This document shows positions 8,348 through 17,460 of a stretch of 64,000 nucleotides of DNA, in pieces. The stretch covers positions 1,116,001 through 1,180,000 of the forward strand of contig NZ_JBGNYA010000001.1 of the NCBI RefSeq assembly GCF_041477585.1, in the 5' to 3' direction. The DNA is from Halobellus sp. MBLA0158. Its GTDB lineage: Archaea > Halobacteriota > Halobacteria > Halobacteriales > Haloferacaceae. The notes under the pieces are model-generated. The model saw only the letters and a program-made list of their open reading frames with translations. It was not told the origin of the DNA and did no database searches. Position 1 is the stretch's first letter. Every line of letters begins with the position of its first letter. The position numbers were made by a program, and so were the translations under genes.

Positions 8348-8357
8348 TACTTTAGGG
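8348..8357 (+). promoter_or_regulatory. TATA box of ppsA
   Basis: TACTTTAGGG is centred about 29 nt before the ppsA ATG (8382), consistent with leaderless transcription. The 187-bp region 8195-8381 is shared with the divergent J-protein gene, whose own box (TTCTTTAGG, minus strand) is at 8216-8224. Confidence 0.5.
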
Positions 8358-8381
8358 ATATCTGCGGAATTGCACACACTG

Positions 8382-10670
8382 ATGGCTGTAGCTTGGCTGG
8401 ACGACGTGCGGTCCACCGACGTCGATAGCGTCGGCGGGAAGGGGGCTTCGCTGGGCGAACTCACCGCCGCGGGGCTGCCCGTCCCGTCGGGGTTCGTCGT
8501 GACCGCCGGTACCTATCGGGAGTTCATCGAGGACGCCGGCATCGACGAGGAGCTGTTTTCCGCCGTCGACGTCGACCACGAGGACACCGAGGCGCTGCGC
8601 GAGGCACACGAGCGCGCACACGAACTGATTATGGAGACCCCGGTGCCGGACGACGTCCGCGAGGAGATCATCGCGGCGTACCGGGACCTCGGTGACGGCG
8701 AGCGGTTCGTCGCCGTCCGCTCGTCGGCGACCGCCGAGGACCTCCCGGACGCCTCCTTCGCGGGCCAACAGGAGACGTTCCTGAACGTCCGGGAGGACGC
8801 GCTGGTCGAGCGCGTCAAGGAGTGCTGGGCGTCGCTCTTCTCCCAGCGCGCGATCTACTACCGGAACCGCCAGGGCTTCCCCCACGAGAAGGTCGACATC
8901 GCGGTCGTCGTCCAGGAGATGGTCGACGCCGAGAAGTCCGGCGTCCTCTTCACCTCTCACCCCTCGACGGGCGACCCCCAGATCATCATCGAGGCCGCCT
9001 GGGGCCTCGGCGAGGCCGTCGTCTCCGGATCGGTCTCTCCCGACAACTACGTGATCGACCGCGAGACGGGCGAGGTGGAGACGATCACCGTCGCCGACAA
9101 GAAGACGATGATGATCAAAGACGAGGAGACCGGCGAGACCATCGAGACCGAGGTCCCCGACGACAAGCGGAGCGTCCGCGTCCTCGAAGACGGAGAGATC
9201 GACGAGCTCATCGAGCTCGGCGAGCGCGTCGAGGACCACTACGGCACGCCCCAGGACGTCGAGTGGGCGGTCCACGAGGGCGAGATCTATATGCTCCAGT
9301 CGCGCCCGATCACCACCATCGACGACGAGGACGAGGCGGCCGCCGACGTCGAGGCCGCGGGCGCGGACGGCGGCACCGAGGCCGACAGCGCGGACTCCGG
9401 CGACGTGCTCCTCCGCGGGCTCGGCTCCAGCCCCGGAATCGCCTCCGGCGAGGTCCGGATCGTCACGAAGCTCGACCACCTCGACCAGGTCGGCGAGGGC
9501 GACATCATCGTCACGGAGATGACGATGCCCGACATGGTGCCCGCGATGAAGCGCGCGGCCGGGATCGTCACCGACGAGGGCGGGATGACCTCCCACGCCG
9601 CCATCGTCTCCCGCGAGCTCGGCGTCCCCGCGGTCGTCGGCGCCGGCTCGGCGACCCGCGACCTCGAAGACGGCCAGCTCATCACCATCGACGGCGACAA
9701 GGGGACCATCCGTGAAGGCACAGAGCCCGAGGAAGAAGAGACCGAGCCGATCGAGGACGCGCGCCCGAAGACGCCCGTGAAGCCGATGACCGCCACCGAA
9801 GTGAAGGTGAACGTCTCGATCCCCGAGGCCGCAGAGCGCGCGGCCGCGACGGGCGCCGACGGGGTCGGCCTCCTCCGGACGGAGCACATGGTGCTGTCGC
9901 TCGGCAAGACGCCGACGAAGTACATCGCCGACAACGGCGAGCGCGCCTACGTCGACGAGCTCGTCGACGGCATCCGCACCGCCGCCGAGGAGTTCTACCC
10001 GCGGCCGGTCCGCGTCCGGACGCTCGATGCGCCCACCGACGAGTTCCGGCAGCTGGAGGGCGGCGACGACGAGCCCAGAGAGCACAACCCGATGCTCGGC
10101 TACCGCGGCATCCGGCGCTCGCTGGACAACCCCGACCTCTTCAAGCACGAACTGGAGGCGTTCCGCCGGATCTTCGATATGGGCTACGACAACGTCGAGG
10201 TGATGTTCCCCTTGGTCAACGACGCCGAGGACGTCGCCCGCGCCCGGAACCTGATGAAACAGGCCGGCGTCGACCCCGAAAAGCGGACCTGGGGCGTGAT
10301 GGTCGAGACGCCCGCCGCCGCGCTCGAAGTCGAGTCGATGGCCCAGGAGGGCATCGACTTCGTCTCCTTCGGGACGAACGACCTCACGCAGTACACCCTC
10401 GCGGTCGACCGCAACAACGAGCGCGTCGCCGACCGCTTCGACGAGCTTCATCCCGCGGTCCTGTCGCTCATCGGCGACACCATCGAGACGTGCCGCGAGC
10501 TCGGCGTGAAGACGAGCATCTGCGGGCAGGCCGGCTCGAAGCCGCAGATGGTCCAGTTCCTCGTCGAGAAGGGCGTCTCCTCGGTGTCGGCCAACATCGA
10601 CGCCGTCCGCGACGTCCAACACGAGGTAAAGCGGGTCGAACAGCGGCTCATCCTCGATTCGGTCCGCTGA
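8382..10670 (+). CDS. ppsA: Phosphoenolpyruvate synthase (pyruvate, water dikinase)
   Basis: A 762-residue enzyme converting pyruvate and ATP to PEP, AMP and phosphate for gluconeogenesis. The N-terminal ATP-grasp/PPDK domain covers about residues 1-330 (GGKGASLGELTAAGLPVPSGF, with VRSSATAEDLPDASFAGQ). The central swivelling domain contains the phosphorylated His405 in GGMTSHAAIVSREL. The C-terminal PEP-binding TIM barrel begins near 450 (GVGLLRTEHM, VMVETPAAALE, FGTNDLTQYTL) and includes the catalytic Cys motif SICGQAGSK. An acidic linker (about 308-345) sits before the swivel domain. The frame is open upstream to 7998, but the ATG at 8382 fits both the family start and the TATA box. Confidence 0.95.
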   Translation: MAVAWLDDVRSTDVDSVGGKGASLGELTAAGLPVPSGFVVTAGTYREFIEDAGIDEELFSAVDVDHEDTEALREAHERAHELIMETPVPDDVREEIIAAYRDLGDGERFVAVRSSATAEDLPDASFAGQQETFLNVREDALVERVKECWASLFSQRAIYYRNRQGFPHEKVDIAVVVQEMVDAEKSGVLFTSHPSTGDPQIIIEAAWGLGEAVVSGSVSPDNYVIDRETGEVETITVADKKTMMIKDEETGETIETEVPDDKRSVRVLEDGEIDELIELGERVEDHYGTPQDVEWAVHEGEIYMLQSRPITTIDDEDEAAADVEAAGADGGTEADSADSGDVLLRGLGSSPGIASGEVRIVTKLDHLDQVGEGDIIVTEMTMPDMVPAMKRAAGIVTDEGGMTSHAAIVSRELGVPAVVGAGSATRDLEDGQLITIDGDKGTIREGTEPEEEETEPIEDARPKTPVKPMTATEVKVNVSIPEAAERAAATGADGVGLLRTEHMVLSLGKTPTKYIADNGERAYVDELVDGIRTAAEEFYPRPVRVRTLDAPTDEFRQLEGGDDEPREHNPMLGYRGIRRSLDNPDLFKHELEAFRRIFDMGYDNVEVMFPLVNDAEDVARARNLMKQAGVDPEKRTWGVMVETPAAALEVESMAQEGIDFVSFGTNDLTQYTLAVDRNNERVADRFDELHPAVLSLIGDTIETCRELGVKTSICGQAGSKPQMVQFLVEKGVSSVSANIDAVRDVQHEVKRVEQRLILDSVR

Positions 10671-10802
10671 GCCGCCGCGCCGACGTCCGGCGCTGACACA
10701 GCCATCCTCACCTTTTCCGGCCGCTCGGGGTCCAATCGCGGATCCGCCACCCGGGGTTCCCGTAACAGAATACCTAAACGCGGCGGGGCCGTACCCGTCG
10801 CT

Positions 10803-11987
10803 ATGCAGCGGGCGGCCCCGCAGGAGTTCGACCGCGTTCTCTCGTCGATGTGTACGGAACCACACCCCGACGCGAGGGCGGCCGCAGAGCGGTTTCTCGC
10901 GACGAATCCCGGCGACCCGGCCACGTACAACGAGGTCGCGCGCTTGGAGGCCCGCGCGGTGACCGAACTCGGCCGGCTCGCCGGCCTCGACGTGCCGCCC
11001 CAGACCGCGCCCGCCGAGCGGCCGCACGACGCCGACGACTCCCAGACCGTCGACGGCGGCGCGGAGTCGGTGCCGACGCGCTCGGGCGGGGACGGAAGCG
11101 GCGTCCGCGACCCCGACGCGGCGCCCCACGGCTACGTCACGAGCGGCGGCACCGAGGCCAACATCCAGGCCGTGCGGTCGGCGCGGGAGCGACGTGGCGT
11201 CGCGAACCCGAACCTCGTCGTCCCCGAGAGCGCGCACTTCTCGTTCACGAAAGCGGCGGACCTTCTGGAGGTCGAACTGCGGTCGGTGCCGACCGACGCG
11301 GACCACCGCGCGGACGTCGAGGCGGTCGCCGCGGCCGTCGACGAGGAGACGGTCCTCGTCGTCGGCGTCGCCGGCAGCACCGAGTACGGCCGGGTCGATC
11401 CGATCCCCGAGATCGCGGCCGTCGCCCACGACGCCGGCGCGTACTGCCACGTCGACGCCGCCTGGGGGGGCTTCCTCCTCCCCTTCACGGACCACGAGTG
11501 GAACTTCGCCCACGCGGGGATCGACTCGCTGACGATCGACCCCCACAAGTGCGGCCAGGCGGCGATTCCCGCCGGCGGGCTCCTTTTCCGCGAGGCCGCG
11601 GGGATGGACGCGCTCGCGGTCGACACGCCGTATCTGGAATCCACCTCGCAGGCGTCGCTGACGGGCACCAGGAGCGGTGCGGGCGTCGCCAGCGCCGTCG
11701 CCGCCATCGACGCGCTGTGGCCCGACGGCTACCGCCGCGAGTACGAGCGCGCCGACCGGCTGGCGCGCTGGCTCGCCGGCGAACTCCGCGACCGCGGCTA
11801 CGACGTCCCCGAGGTCGAACTCCCGATCGTCGTCGCCGACCTGCGCGGGAGCACCTTCGAGGCGCTCCGGGAGCGCGAGTGGCGCCTCTCGCGGACGGGC
11901 TCGGGGCTCGCGCGGATCGTGATGATGCCGCACGTCACACAGAGCAGCCTCCGGGCGTTCCTCGACGACCTCGACGCCGTCCGGTAG
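10803..11987 (+). CDS. mfnA: PLP-dependent aspartate/tyrosine decarboxylase (MfnA family)
   Basis: A 394-residue group II decarboxylase. [10 protein letters not shown] forms the cofactor phosphate loop, HVDAAWGG carries the Asp that pairs with the pyridine nitrogen, and [11 protein letters not shown] contains the Schiff-base lysine. Archaeal MfnA proteins decarboxylate L-tyrosine in methanogens or L-aspartate to beta-alanine (for coenzyme A). Haloarchaea lack methanofuran, so aspartate decarboxylation is the better guess. An acidic, low-complexity insertion (about residues 66-108) separates the N-terminal segment from the core. A TACCTAAACG box lies about 27 nt before the ATG. It follows ppsA on the same strand but after a 132-bp gap with its own promoter. 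Confidence 0.85.
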   Translation: MQRAAPQEFDRVLSSMCTEPHPDARAAAERFLATNPGDPATYNEVARLEARAVTELGRLAGLDVPPQTAPAERPHDADDSQTVDGGAESVPTRSGGDGSGVRDPDAAPHGYVTSGGTEANIQAVRSARERRGVANPNLVVPESAHFSFTKAADLLEVELRSVPTDADHRADVEAVAAAVDEETVLVVGVAGSTEYGRVDPIPEIAAVAHDAGAYCHVDAAWGGFLLPFTDHEWNFAHAGIDSLTIDPHKCGQAAIPAGGLLFREAAGMDALAVDTPYLESTSQASLTGTRSGAGVASAVAAIDALWPDGYRREYERADRLARWLAGELRDRGYDVPEVELPIVVADLRGSTFEALREREWRLSRTGSGLARIVMMPHVTQSSLRAFLDDLDAVR

Positions 11988-12067
11988 CCTGATCCACGCC
12001 GCCGCGGTTCCGCGATCGTTCCGAAACTCAAGACTTACCTCCCCGTGCGTCTCACTCCCCGACACAC

Positions 12068-12670
12068 GTGTCAGTCCCCGCCACGGCATCCCTCCTCGGA
12101 CCGGTCGCGCAGACGGCCAGCGCTGTCGGCGTCGCGGTGGCGGGCGACCTCCTGCCGGAGTTCGGCTGGCTCACCCAGGCGGTCGAGACCGCCACGGGGT
12201 GGCCCGGCGTCGGCATCATCTTCGTCTACTCGTTCCTGATCGCGTTCGCGCTCCCGGGCGTGAGCGAGGTCGTCCTCCTGGCGCCGCTGGACCTCGGCCT
12301 CGGCGAAGGGGGACGCCTCACGGTCATCATCCTGACGAGCGCGGTCGGCAAGGCCGCGGGCAGCGTCTTCGCCTTCCACATCGGCCAGGAGGTCAAGGAG
12401 GCCGGGCCGGTCATCCGCTTTCTCCGCAACTCCCGGTTCGACGTGATCGAGTGGTCCGAGCGCCGCACCGTCGAGATCGCCCAGCGGTGGGGCTACGCGG
12501 GGCTCGCGGCCGCGCTGTCGGTCCCCTTCTTCCCCGACACGCTGTCGATCTACGCGTTCGCCGTCCTCGAAGAGGACTACGCGAAGTTCGCGGCCGCGAC
12601 CTTCGCCGGAAGCGTGGGGCGGCTCGTCGTCACCCTCGTCGGCGTCGGGACGGTCCTGTCGATCGTCTAG
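12068..12670 (+). CDS. VTT/DedA-like (YqaA-type) membrane protein
   Basis: A 200-residue membrane protein beginning at GTG 12068. Four or five hydrophobic segments are visible (around 50-70, 80-105, 138-155 and 175-198). Re-entrant-like motifs include FALPGVSEVVLLAP and LSVPFFPDTLSIYAFAVL, resembling the VTT/SNARE-associated domain of DedA and YqaA proteins, which are implicated in lipid scrambling or polyprenyl carrier recycling. The function in this organism is unknown. A GACTTACC box about 32 nt upstream supports the start. It lies between the mfnA-like gene and metG on the same strand with separate promoters. Confidence 0.75.
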   Translation: MSVPATASLLGPVAQTASAVGVAVAGDLLPEFGWLTQAVETATGWPGVGIIFVYSFLIAFALPGVSEVVLLAPLDLGLGEGGRLTVIILTSAVGKAAGSVFAFHIGQEVKEAGPVIRFLRNSRFDVIEWSERRTVEIAQRWGYAGLAAALSVPFFPDTLSIYAFAVLEEDYAKFAAATFAGSVGRLVVTLVGVGTVLSIV

Positions 12671-12753
12671 ACGGCGCCGGGACGGACCGCCGCGCCGACC
12701 GGCCGCGACTTCGAACCAGCGGGATTTTGGTCCCGCCCCGTTCATCACCGTGT

Positions 12754-14820
12754 ATGAGCCACGAGGACTTCCCCACCGACGAGCCGACGGTGGTGACCTG
12801 CGGCCTGCCGTACGCCAACGGCGACCTCCACATCGGTCACCTCCGCACGTACGTCGGCGGCGACATCTACAGCCGTGCGCTGAAGCGACTCGGACAGGAC
12901 ACCGCCTTCGTCTCCGGGTCGGACATGCACGGCACGCCCGTCGCGGTCAACGCCGAGGAGGAGGGCGTCACGCCCGAGGAGTTCGCGCTCCGGCACCACG
13001 AGCAGTACGAGGCGACCTTCCCGAAGTTCGACGTCGAGTTCGACAACTACGGCCACACCCACGACGAGACGAACCTCGAAACGACACGGGAGATCGTCCG
13101 CACGCTGGAGGAAGAGGGCTACGTCTACGAGAAGGAGATCCCCGTCGCCTACGACCCCGGGGCCGACCAGTGGCTCCCCGACCGCTTCGTCGAGGGCACC
13201 TGTCCGTACTGCGGCGAGCACGCCCGCGGCGACGAGTGCGACGAGGGCTGCGGCCGCCACCTCGAACCCGGCGAGATCGAAGACCCCGTCTCGGCGATCA
13301 CGGGCAACCCCGCCGAGTACCACGAGCGCGAGCACAAATTCTTCGCCGTCTCGGACCTCCAGGAGTATCTCTCTGGCTTCCTCGACCGACTGGAGGGCAC
13401 CTCGAACGCGCAGAATCAGCCCCGCGAGTGGATCGAGGGCGAACTCCAGGACTGGTGTATCACCCGCGATATGGACTGGGGCGTCGACTACCCCGGCGAC
13501 GAGGACCTCGTCCTCTACGTCTGGGTCGACGCGCCGATCGAGTACATCTCCTCGACCAAGCAGTACACAGACCGCGTCGGCAGCGACGTCTTCGACTGGG
13601 AGGAGGCGTGGCGCGACGAAGGGGAAATCGTCCACATCATCGGCCGCGACATCATCCAACATCACACCGTCTTCTGGCCGGCGATGCTCCACGCCGCGGG
13701 CTACACCGAGCCCCGCGCGGTGATGGCCTCGGGGTTCATCACCCTCGAAGGCAAGGGCTTTTCGACCTCCAGAAACCGCGCCGTCTGGGCCGACGAATAT
13801 CTGGAAGAGGGCTTCCGCCCGGACCTCCTCCGCTACTACCTCGCGACAAACGGCGGCTTCCAGCAGGACGTCGACTTCTCGTGGGCGAAGTTCCGCGAGC
13901 GCGTGAACAACGAACTCGTCGGGACGGTCGGCAACTTCGCGTACCGCTCGATGCTCTTCGCCGCCCGGGAGTTCGGCGGCACGCCCGACGCCGACCTATC
14001 GGACGACGTCCGCGAGCGCATCGAGGCGGCGATCGATGACTTCCGCGCGGGCGTCAACGACTACTCCGTCCGCGACATCGGCGAGAGCGCGGTCCGCCTC
14101 GCGCAGTTCGGCAACGAGTACATCCAGAAGCACGAGCCCTGGAAGCTCGACGACGACGATCCCGAGAAGGCCCGGGTCATCCGCGACTGCGTCCAGATCG
14201 CGACCGCCGTGGCCGTCCTGTTCGAGCCGGTCACGCCCGAGGCCGCAGAGCACCTCTGGGAGGACCTCAACGCCGACGGCGACGTCCACGCGGTCGGCGT
14301 CGAGGCCGCACTCGACGCCCCCGGCGAGGAGTTCGACGAGCCCACGGAGCTCTTCGAGAAGATCCCCGAAGAGCGCGTCGAGGAGCTCAACGAGAAGCTC
14401 GAAGCGCGCGTCGCGGAGGCGACGGCCGACGAAGACGACGAGAGCGGCGAGGAGGACGAGGATTCCGACGACGCCGCGGCCGACCTCGAACCGATCGCCG
14501 ACGAGCGGATCGGCTTCGAGGACTTCCAGGACCTGGACATCCGCGTCGGCGAGATTCTCGACGCCGAGGGCGTCGAGGGCGCGGACAAGCTCGCGAAGCT
14601 GACCGTCGACATCGGCGTCGAGGAGCGCCAGATCGTCGCCGGTATCAAGCAGCTCCACGACCTCGATTCCCTCCCCGGGACCAAGATCGTCGTCGTCGCA
14701 AACCTGGAGAAGGCCGAACTGTTCGGCGTCGAGTCCAACGGAATGCTGCTCGCGGCGGGCGAGCAGGCCGATCTGCTGACGACCCACGGCGATGCCGAGC
14801 CCGGCACGAAGATCCGGTAA
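12754..14820 (+). CDS. metG: Methionyl-tRNA synthetase
   Basis: A 688-residue class I aminoacyl-tRNA synthetase charging tRNA-Met. The HIGH motif is exact at residues 26-29 (NGDLHIGH). A zinc-knuckle insertion has paired cysteines (CPYCGEHARGDECDEGCG). The KMSKS loop is the archaeal variant GKGFSTSRNRAVW. After an acidic linker (about 553-580) comes a C-terminal EMAP/Trbp-like tRNA-binding domain (FQDLDIRVGEIL to the end), which increases tRNA affinity. The frame is open back to 12199 but that overlaps the preceding gene; the ATG at 12754 follows a GATTTTGG box by 27 nt and matches the family N-terminus. Confidence 0.96.
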   Translation: MSHEDFPTDEPTVVTCGLPYANGDLHIGHLRTYVGGDIYSRALKRLGQDTAFVSGSDMHGTPVAVNAEEEGVTPEEFALRHHEQYEATFPKFDVEFDNYGHTHDETNLETTREIVRTLEEEGYVYEKEIPVAYDPGADQWLPDRFVEGTCPYCGEHARGDECDEGCGRHLEPGEIEDPVSAITGNPAEYHEREHKFFAVSDLQEYLSGFLDRLEGTSNAQNQPREWIEGELQDWCITRDMDWGVDYPGDEDLVLYVWVDAPIEYISSTKQYTDRVGSDVFDWEEAWRDEGEIVHIIGRDIIQHHTVFWPAMLHAAGYTEPRAVMASGFITLEGKGFSTSRNRAVWADEYLEEGFRPDLLRYYLATNGGFQQDVDFSWAKFRERVNNELVGTVGNFAYRSMLFAAREFGGTPDADLSDDVRERIEAAIDDFRAGVNDYSVRDIGESAVRLAQFGNEYIQKHEPWKLDDDDPEKARVIRDCVQIATAVAVLFEPVTPEAAEHLWEDLNADGDVHAVGVEAALDAPGEEFDEPTELFEKIPEERVEELNEKLEARVAEATADEDDESGEEDEDSDDAAADLEPIADERIGFEDFQDLDIRVGEILDAEGVEGADKLAKLTVDIGVEERQIVAGIKQLHDLDSLPGTKIVVVANLEKAELFGVESNGMLLAAGEQADLLTTHGDAEPGTKIR

Positions 14821-14869
14821 GACCCCCCTGACCGCAACGAATTTCTCCCCGGGGCCGGATGTGCGGACG

Positions 14870-15202
14870 ATGTACTTCGGTCTCACGGGCGCAGACGTGG
14901 CGCTCGAACGCGGCCCCCCGATCCGGCTCTCGCCGGGGCTGGCCGTCGCCCGGTTCCGCTTCGCCGGGGACGCGCCGCCCGGAATCCGCGCCGGCATCGA
15001 GCGGGTCGCCGTCCACGAACAGGGCGACGACTCCTTCGAGGTCCGCTTCACCGGCTGGACCGACGGGGCGTACGTCGTCGACCGCGACGTGCTCGGAGAG
15101 ATCGTCGCGTCGCTCGAAGCCGAGGACGACTACGGCGAGTGGCGGGCCGACTGGGACAGCGCCCGTCCGGACTGGATCCCGCCGTCGATGGCCGAGCAGT
15201 GA
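14870..15202 (+). CDS. Conserved haloarchaeal hypothetical protein
   Basis: A 110-residue acidic soluble protein starting MYFGLTGADVALERG and ending IPPSMAEQ. It has alternating beta-strand-like segments, no membrane span, no cysteine and no recognisable catalytic motif. Codon usage is typical of the chromosome, and it lies 49 bp after metG on the same strand, so it may be co-transcribed with it. An in-frame start at 14792 would overlap metG; the ATG at 14870 is preferred. I do not recognise the family and give no function. Confidence 0.65.
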   Translation: MYFGLTGADVALERGPPIRLSPGLAVARFRFAGDAPPGIRAGIERVAVHEQGDDSFEVRFTGWTDGAYVVDRDVLGEIVASLEAEDDYGEWRADWDSARPDWIPPSMAEQ

Positions 15203-15266
15203 GGCGCCGTCGGATCGCGAGCGATCCGTCGAACATTTTTACCACGAGCGTACTCATTTTGTCGAG

Positions 15267-15275
15267 TTTTTATTA
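15267..15275 (+). promoter_or_regulatory. TATA box of pyk
   Basis: TTTTTATTA is centred 28 nt before the pyk ATG at 15299, a strong leaderless promoter. A further T-run (about 15236-15240) just after the preceding gene could end its transcript. Confidence 0.6.
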
Positions 15276-15298
15276 GGCGGTCGACTGTACGGGACGCT

Positions 15299-17074
15299 AT
15301 GCGAAAAGCGAAGATCGTCTGTACGCTCGGCCCGGCGTCCGACGAGGAGCCGACGATCCAGGCCCTCGCGGAGGCGGGGATGAGCGTCGCGCGGCTCAAC
15401 GCGAGCCACGGGACGCCCGACCACCGCCGGGAGGTGATCCGGCGGATCCGCGCGGTCGACGACCGGACGGAGCGCCCCCTGGCGGCGATGGTCGACCTCC
15501 AGGGGCCCGAGGTCAGGACCGCGCCGCTGGAGGAGCCGATCCAGCTCGAAACGGACTCGGAGGTCCGGTTCGTCGAGGGCACGGACGCGACGCCCGAGAC
15601 CGTCGGGCTCTCGTACTCGATCGCCGCCGCGGAGCCGGGCGATACGGTCCTCCTCGACGACGGCCGCATCGAGACCACGGTGCTCCGCGTCGAGGACGAC
15701 GCCGTCGTCGCCCGCGTCGACTCCGGCGGGAAGCTCGCCGGCCGCAAGGGCGTGAACCTCCCAGGCGTCGACCTCGACATCGACCTCATCACGGAGCGCG
15801 ACCGCGAGGAACTCCGCGTCGCCGCCGAGACCGAGGCCGACTTCGTCGCGGCCTCGTTCGTCCGCTCGGCGGCCGACGTCTACACCATCAGCGACGCGCT
15901 TGACGAACTCGGCGCGGACATCCCCGTCGTCGCGAAGGTCGAGCGGGCCGGCGCGGTCGAGAACTTAGAGGAAATCGTCGACGCCGCCTACGGCGTGATG
16001 GTCGCCCGCGGCGACCTCGGCGTCGAGATGCCGCTCGAAGACGTCCCGATCATCCAAAAGCGGATCATCCGCCGGTGCCACGAGACGGGAACGCCCGTCA
16101 TCACCGCGACGGAGATGCTTGATTCGATGATCCACGCCCGGCGGCCGACCCGCGCGGAGGCCTCCGACGTCGCCAACGCCGTCCTCGACGGCACCGACGC
16201 GGTGATGCTCTCGGGCGAGACCGCCATCGGCGACGACCCCGTCCGCGTCGTCGAGACGATGGACCGGATCGTCCGCCAGGTCGAATCCAGCGACGAGTAC
16301 GCCGAGGGCCGCGAGGGGCGGATCCCGACGCCCGACGGCGACTCCCGCACGGAGGCGCTGGCCCGCTCGGCGCGCTACCTCGCCCGCGACGTCGGCGCGA
16401 GCGCCATCGTCGCCGCCTCCGAATCGGGCTATACGGCCCGGAAGACCGCGAAGTTCCGCCCGGCCGTCCCGGTGGTCGCGACGACGCCGACCGATCGGGT
16501 CCGCCGCCAGCTCGCGCTCTCGTGGGGGGTCATCCCGACCTACTCGCCGTACCGCGACGGCATCGACCAGATGATGGACGACGCGGTCGACGCCGCGCTC
16601 GACGTCGACGCCGCCGCCTCCGGCGACACGCTCGTCGTCCTCTCGGGGATGATGACCGAACTGGAGGGCACGAACACGACGAACATGTTGAAGCTCCACG
16701 TCGCCGCCGAGGCCGTCGCCACGGGCCGGAAGGTCGTCGGCGGCCGGATCGCGGGGCCGCTCGCGGTCTCCTCGGACGGCGACCTCTCCGGGGTCCCCGA
16801 GGGCGCGATCCTCGCGCTGCCGGCGGACTTCGACGGCGAGTTCGACGGCGACGCGGCGAAGCTCGGCGGGATCGTCGACGCGCGGCCGGGGATGACCGGC
16901 TACCCCGCGCTCGTCGCCCGCGAGCTCGATCTGCCGATGATCTCGGGCGCGCCGCTGCCGGAGCGGCTCTCGCCGGGCACGACCCTGACGCTGCACGCCG
17001 AACGCGGCATCGTCTACGAGGGCGACGTGATCAGACACCGCCGCGAGCCCGACCGCGGGCGTCGCGGGCGGTAG
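15299..17074 (+). CDS. pyk: Pyruvate kinase with extra C-terminal PEP-utiliser-like domain
   Basis: A 591-residue glycolytic enzyme making ATP and pyruvate from PEP. The N-terminal barrel starts RKAKIVCTLGPAS and carries SVARLNASHGT, VARGDLGVEMP and the active-site ATEMLDSMI. After the allosteric domain (about 355-470), the last roughly 110 residues form an additional domain related to the phosphohistidine domain of PEP synthase, as in Bacillus pyruvate kinases. The catalytic histidine segment (usually TSHAA) reads TGYPA, so the domain cannot be phosphorylated there and is probably structural or regulatory. Transcribed alone from a strong promoter. Confidence 0.94.
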   Translation: MRKAKIVCTLGPASDEEPTIQALAEAGMSVARLNASHGTPDHRREVIRRIRAVDDRTERPLAAMVDLQGPEVRTAPLEEPIQLETDSEVRFVEGTDATPETVGLSYSIAAAEPGDTVLLDDGRIETTVLRVEDDAVVARVDSGGKLAGRKGVNLPGVDLDIDLITERDREELRVAAETEADFVAASFVRSAADVYTISDALDELGADIPVVAKVERAGAVENLEEIVDAAYGVMVARGDLGVEMPLEDVPIIQKRIIRRCHETGTPVITATEMLDSMIHARRPTRAEASDVANAVLDGTDAVMLSGETAIGDDPVRVVETMDRIVRQVESSDEYAEGREGRIPTPDGDSRTEALARSARYLARDVGASAIVAASESGYTARKTAKFRPAVPVVATTPTDRVRRQLALSWGVIPTYSPYRDGIDQMMDDAVDAALDVDAAASGDTLVVLSGMMTELEGTNTTNMLKLHVAAEAVATGRKVVGGRIAGPLAVSSDGDLSGVPEGAILALPADFDGEFDGDAAKLGGIVDARPGMTGYPALVARELDLPMISGAPLPERLSPGTTLTLHAERGIVYEGDVIRHRREPDRGRRGR

Positions 17075-17105
17075 GGATTTCCGGGCGCGGCACCTACCTC
17101 GGGTG

Positions 17106-17375
17106 ATGAGCGATCACGACCCGGACCGCGACCGGACCGCCGAGGACGACCCCGTTCGGAGTCCGGTCGGCTTCGACCCCGATTCCGATTCCGATTCCGG
17201 TTCCGACCCCGACGCGGCTTCGACGATCGGCACCCAACTCGACGAGGGGCTGACGTTCGAGCGTCCGCCGATCGAACCCGAGCGCCCGAAGCCGGAGAAC
17301 GCGCTGTTCGTCGTGCTCGGCGTGCTCGGCACCGTCGTCCTCCTGGCGTCGGCGTTCGCGCCGGGCCTCATCTGA
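17106..17375 (+). CDS. Small single-span membrane protein with Asp-Ser repeat
   Basis: An 89-residue protein: a highly acidic N-terminal half with a DSDSDSGSDPD tract, a short conserved-looking stretch (FERPPIEPERPKPENALF) and one C-terminal membrane helix (about 68-86). The Asp-Ser tract is encoded by a GATTCC hexamer repeat at 17175-17210. GTG 17103 immediately precedes the ATG and is an alternative. The ERPPIEPERP segment suggests a conserved haloarchaeal family, but I cannot name a function. It follows pyk by 31 bp and may be its operon partner. Confidence 0.65.
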   Translation: MSDHDPDRDRTAEDDPVRSPVGFDPDSDSDSGSDPDAASTIGTQLDEGLTFERPPIEPERPKPENALFVVLGVLGTVVLLASAFAPGLI

Positions 17376-17460
17376 CGGCAGAGAATTATCACTTCTGATG
17401 CTGTGACCGTAGCGCTTTATGTGGTATGCGGGGTAGCAGAGAGAGACAACCGACCCGCCG

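Noticed and set aside
8352-12089. Very long antisense frame (1245 codons) over ppsA and mfnA
   Set aside because: An artefact of high GC3 coding on the other strand; composition is repetitive Val/Arg/Asp and it overlaps well-supported genes.
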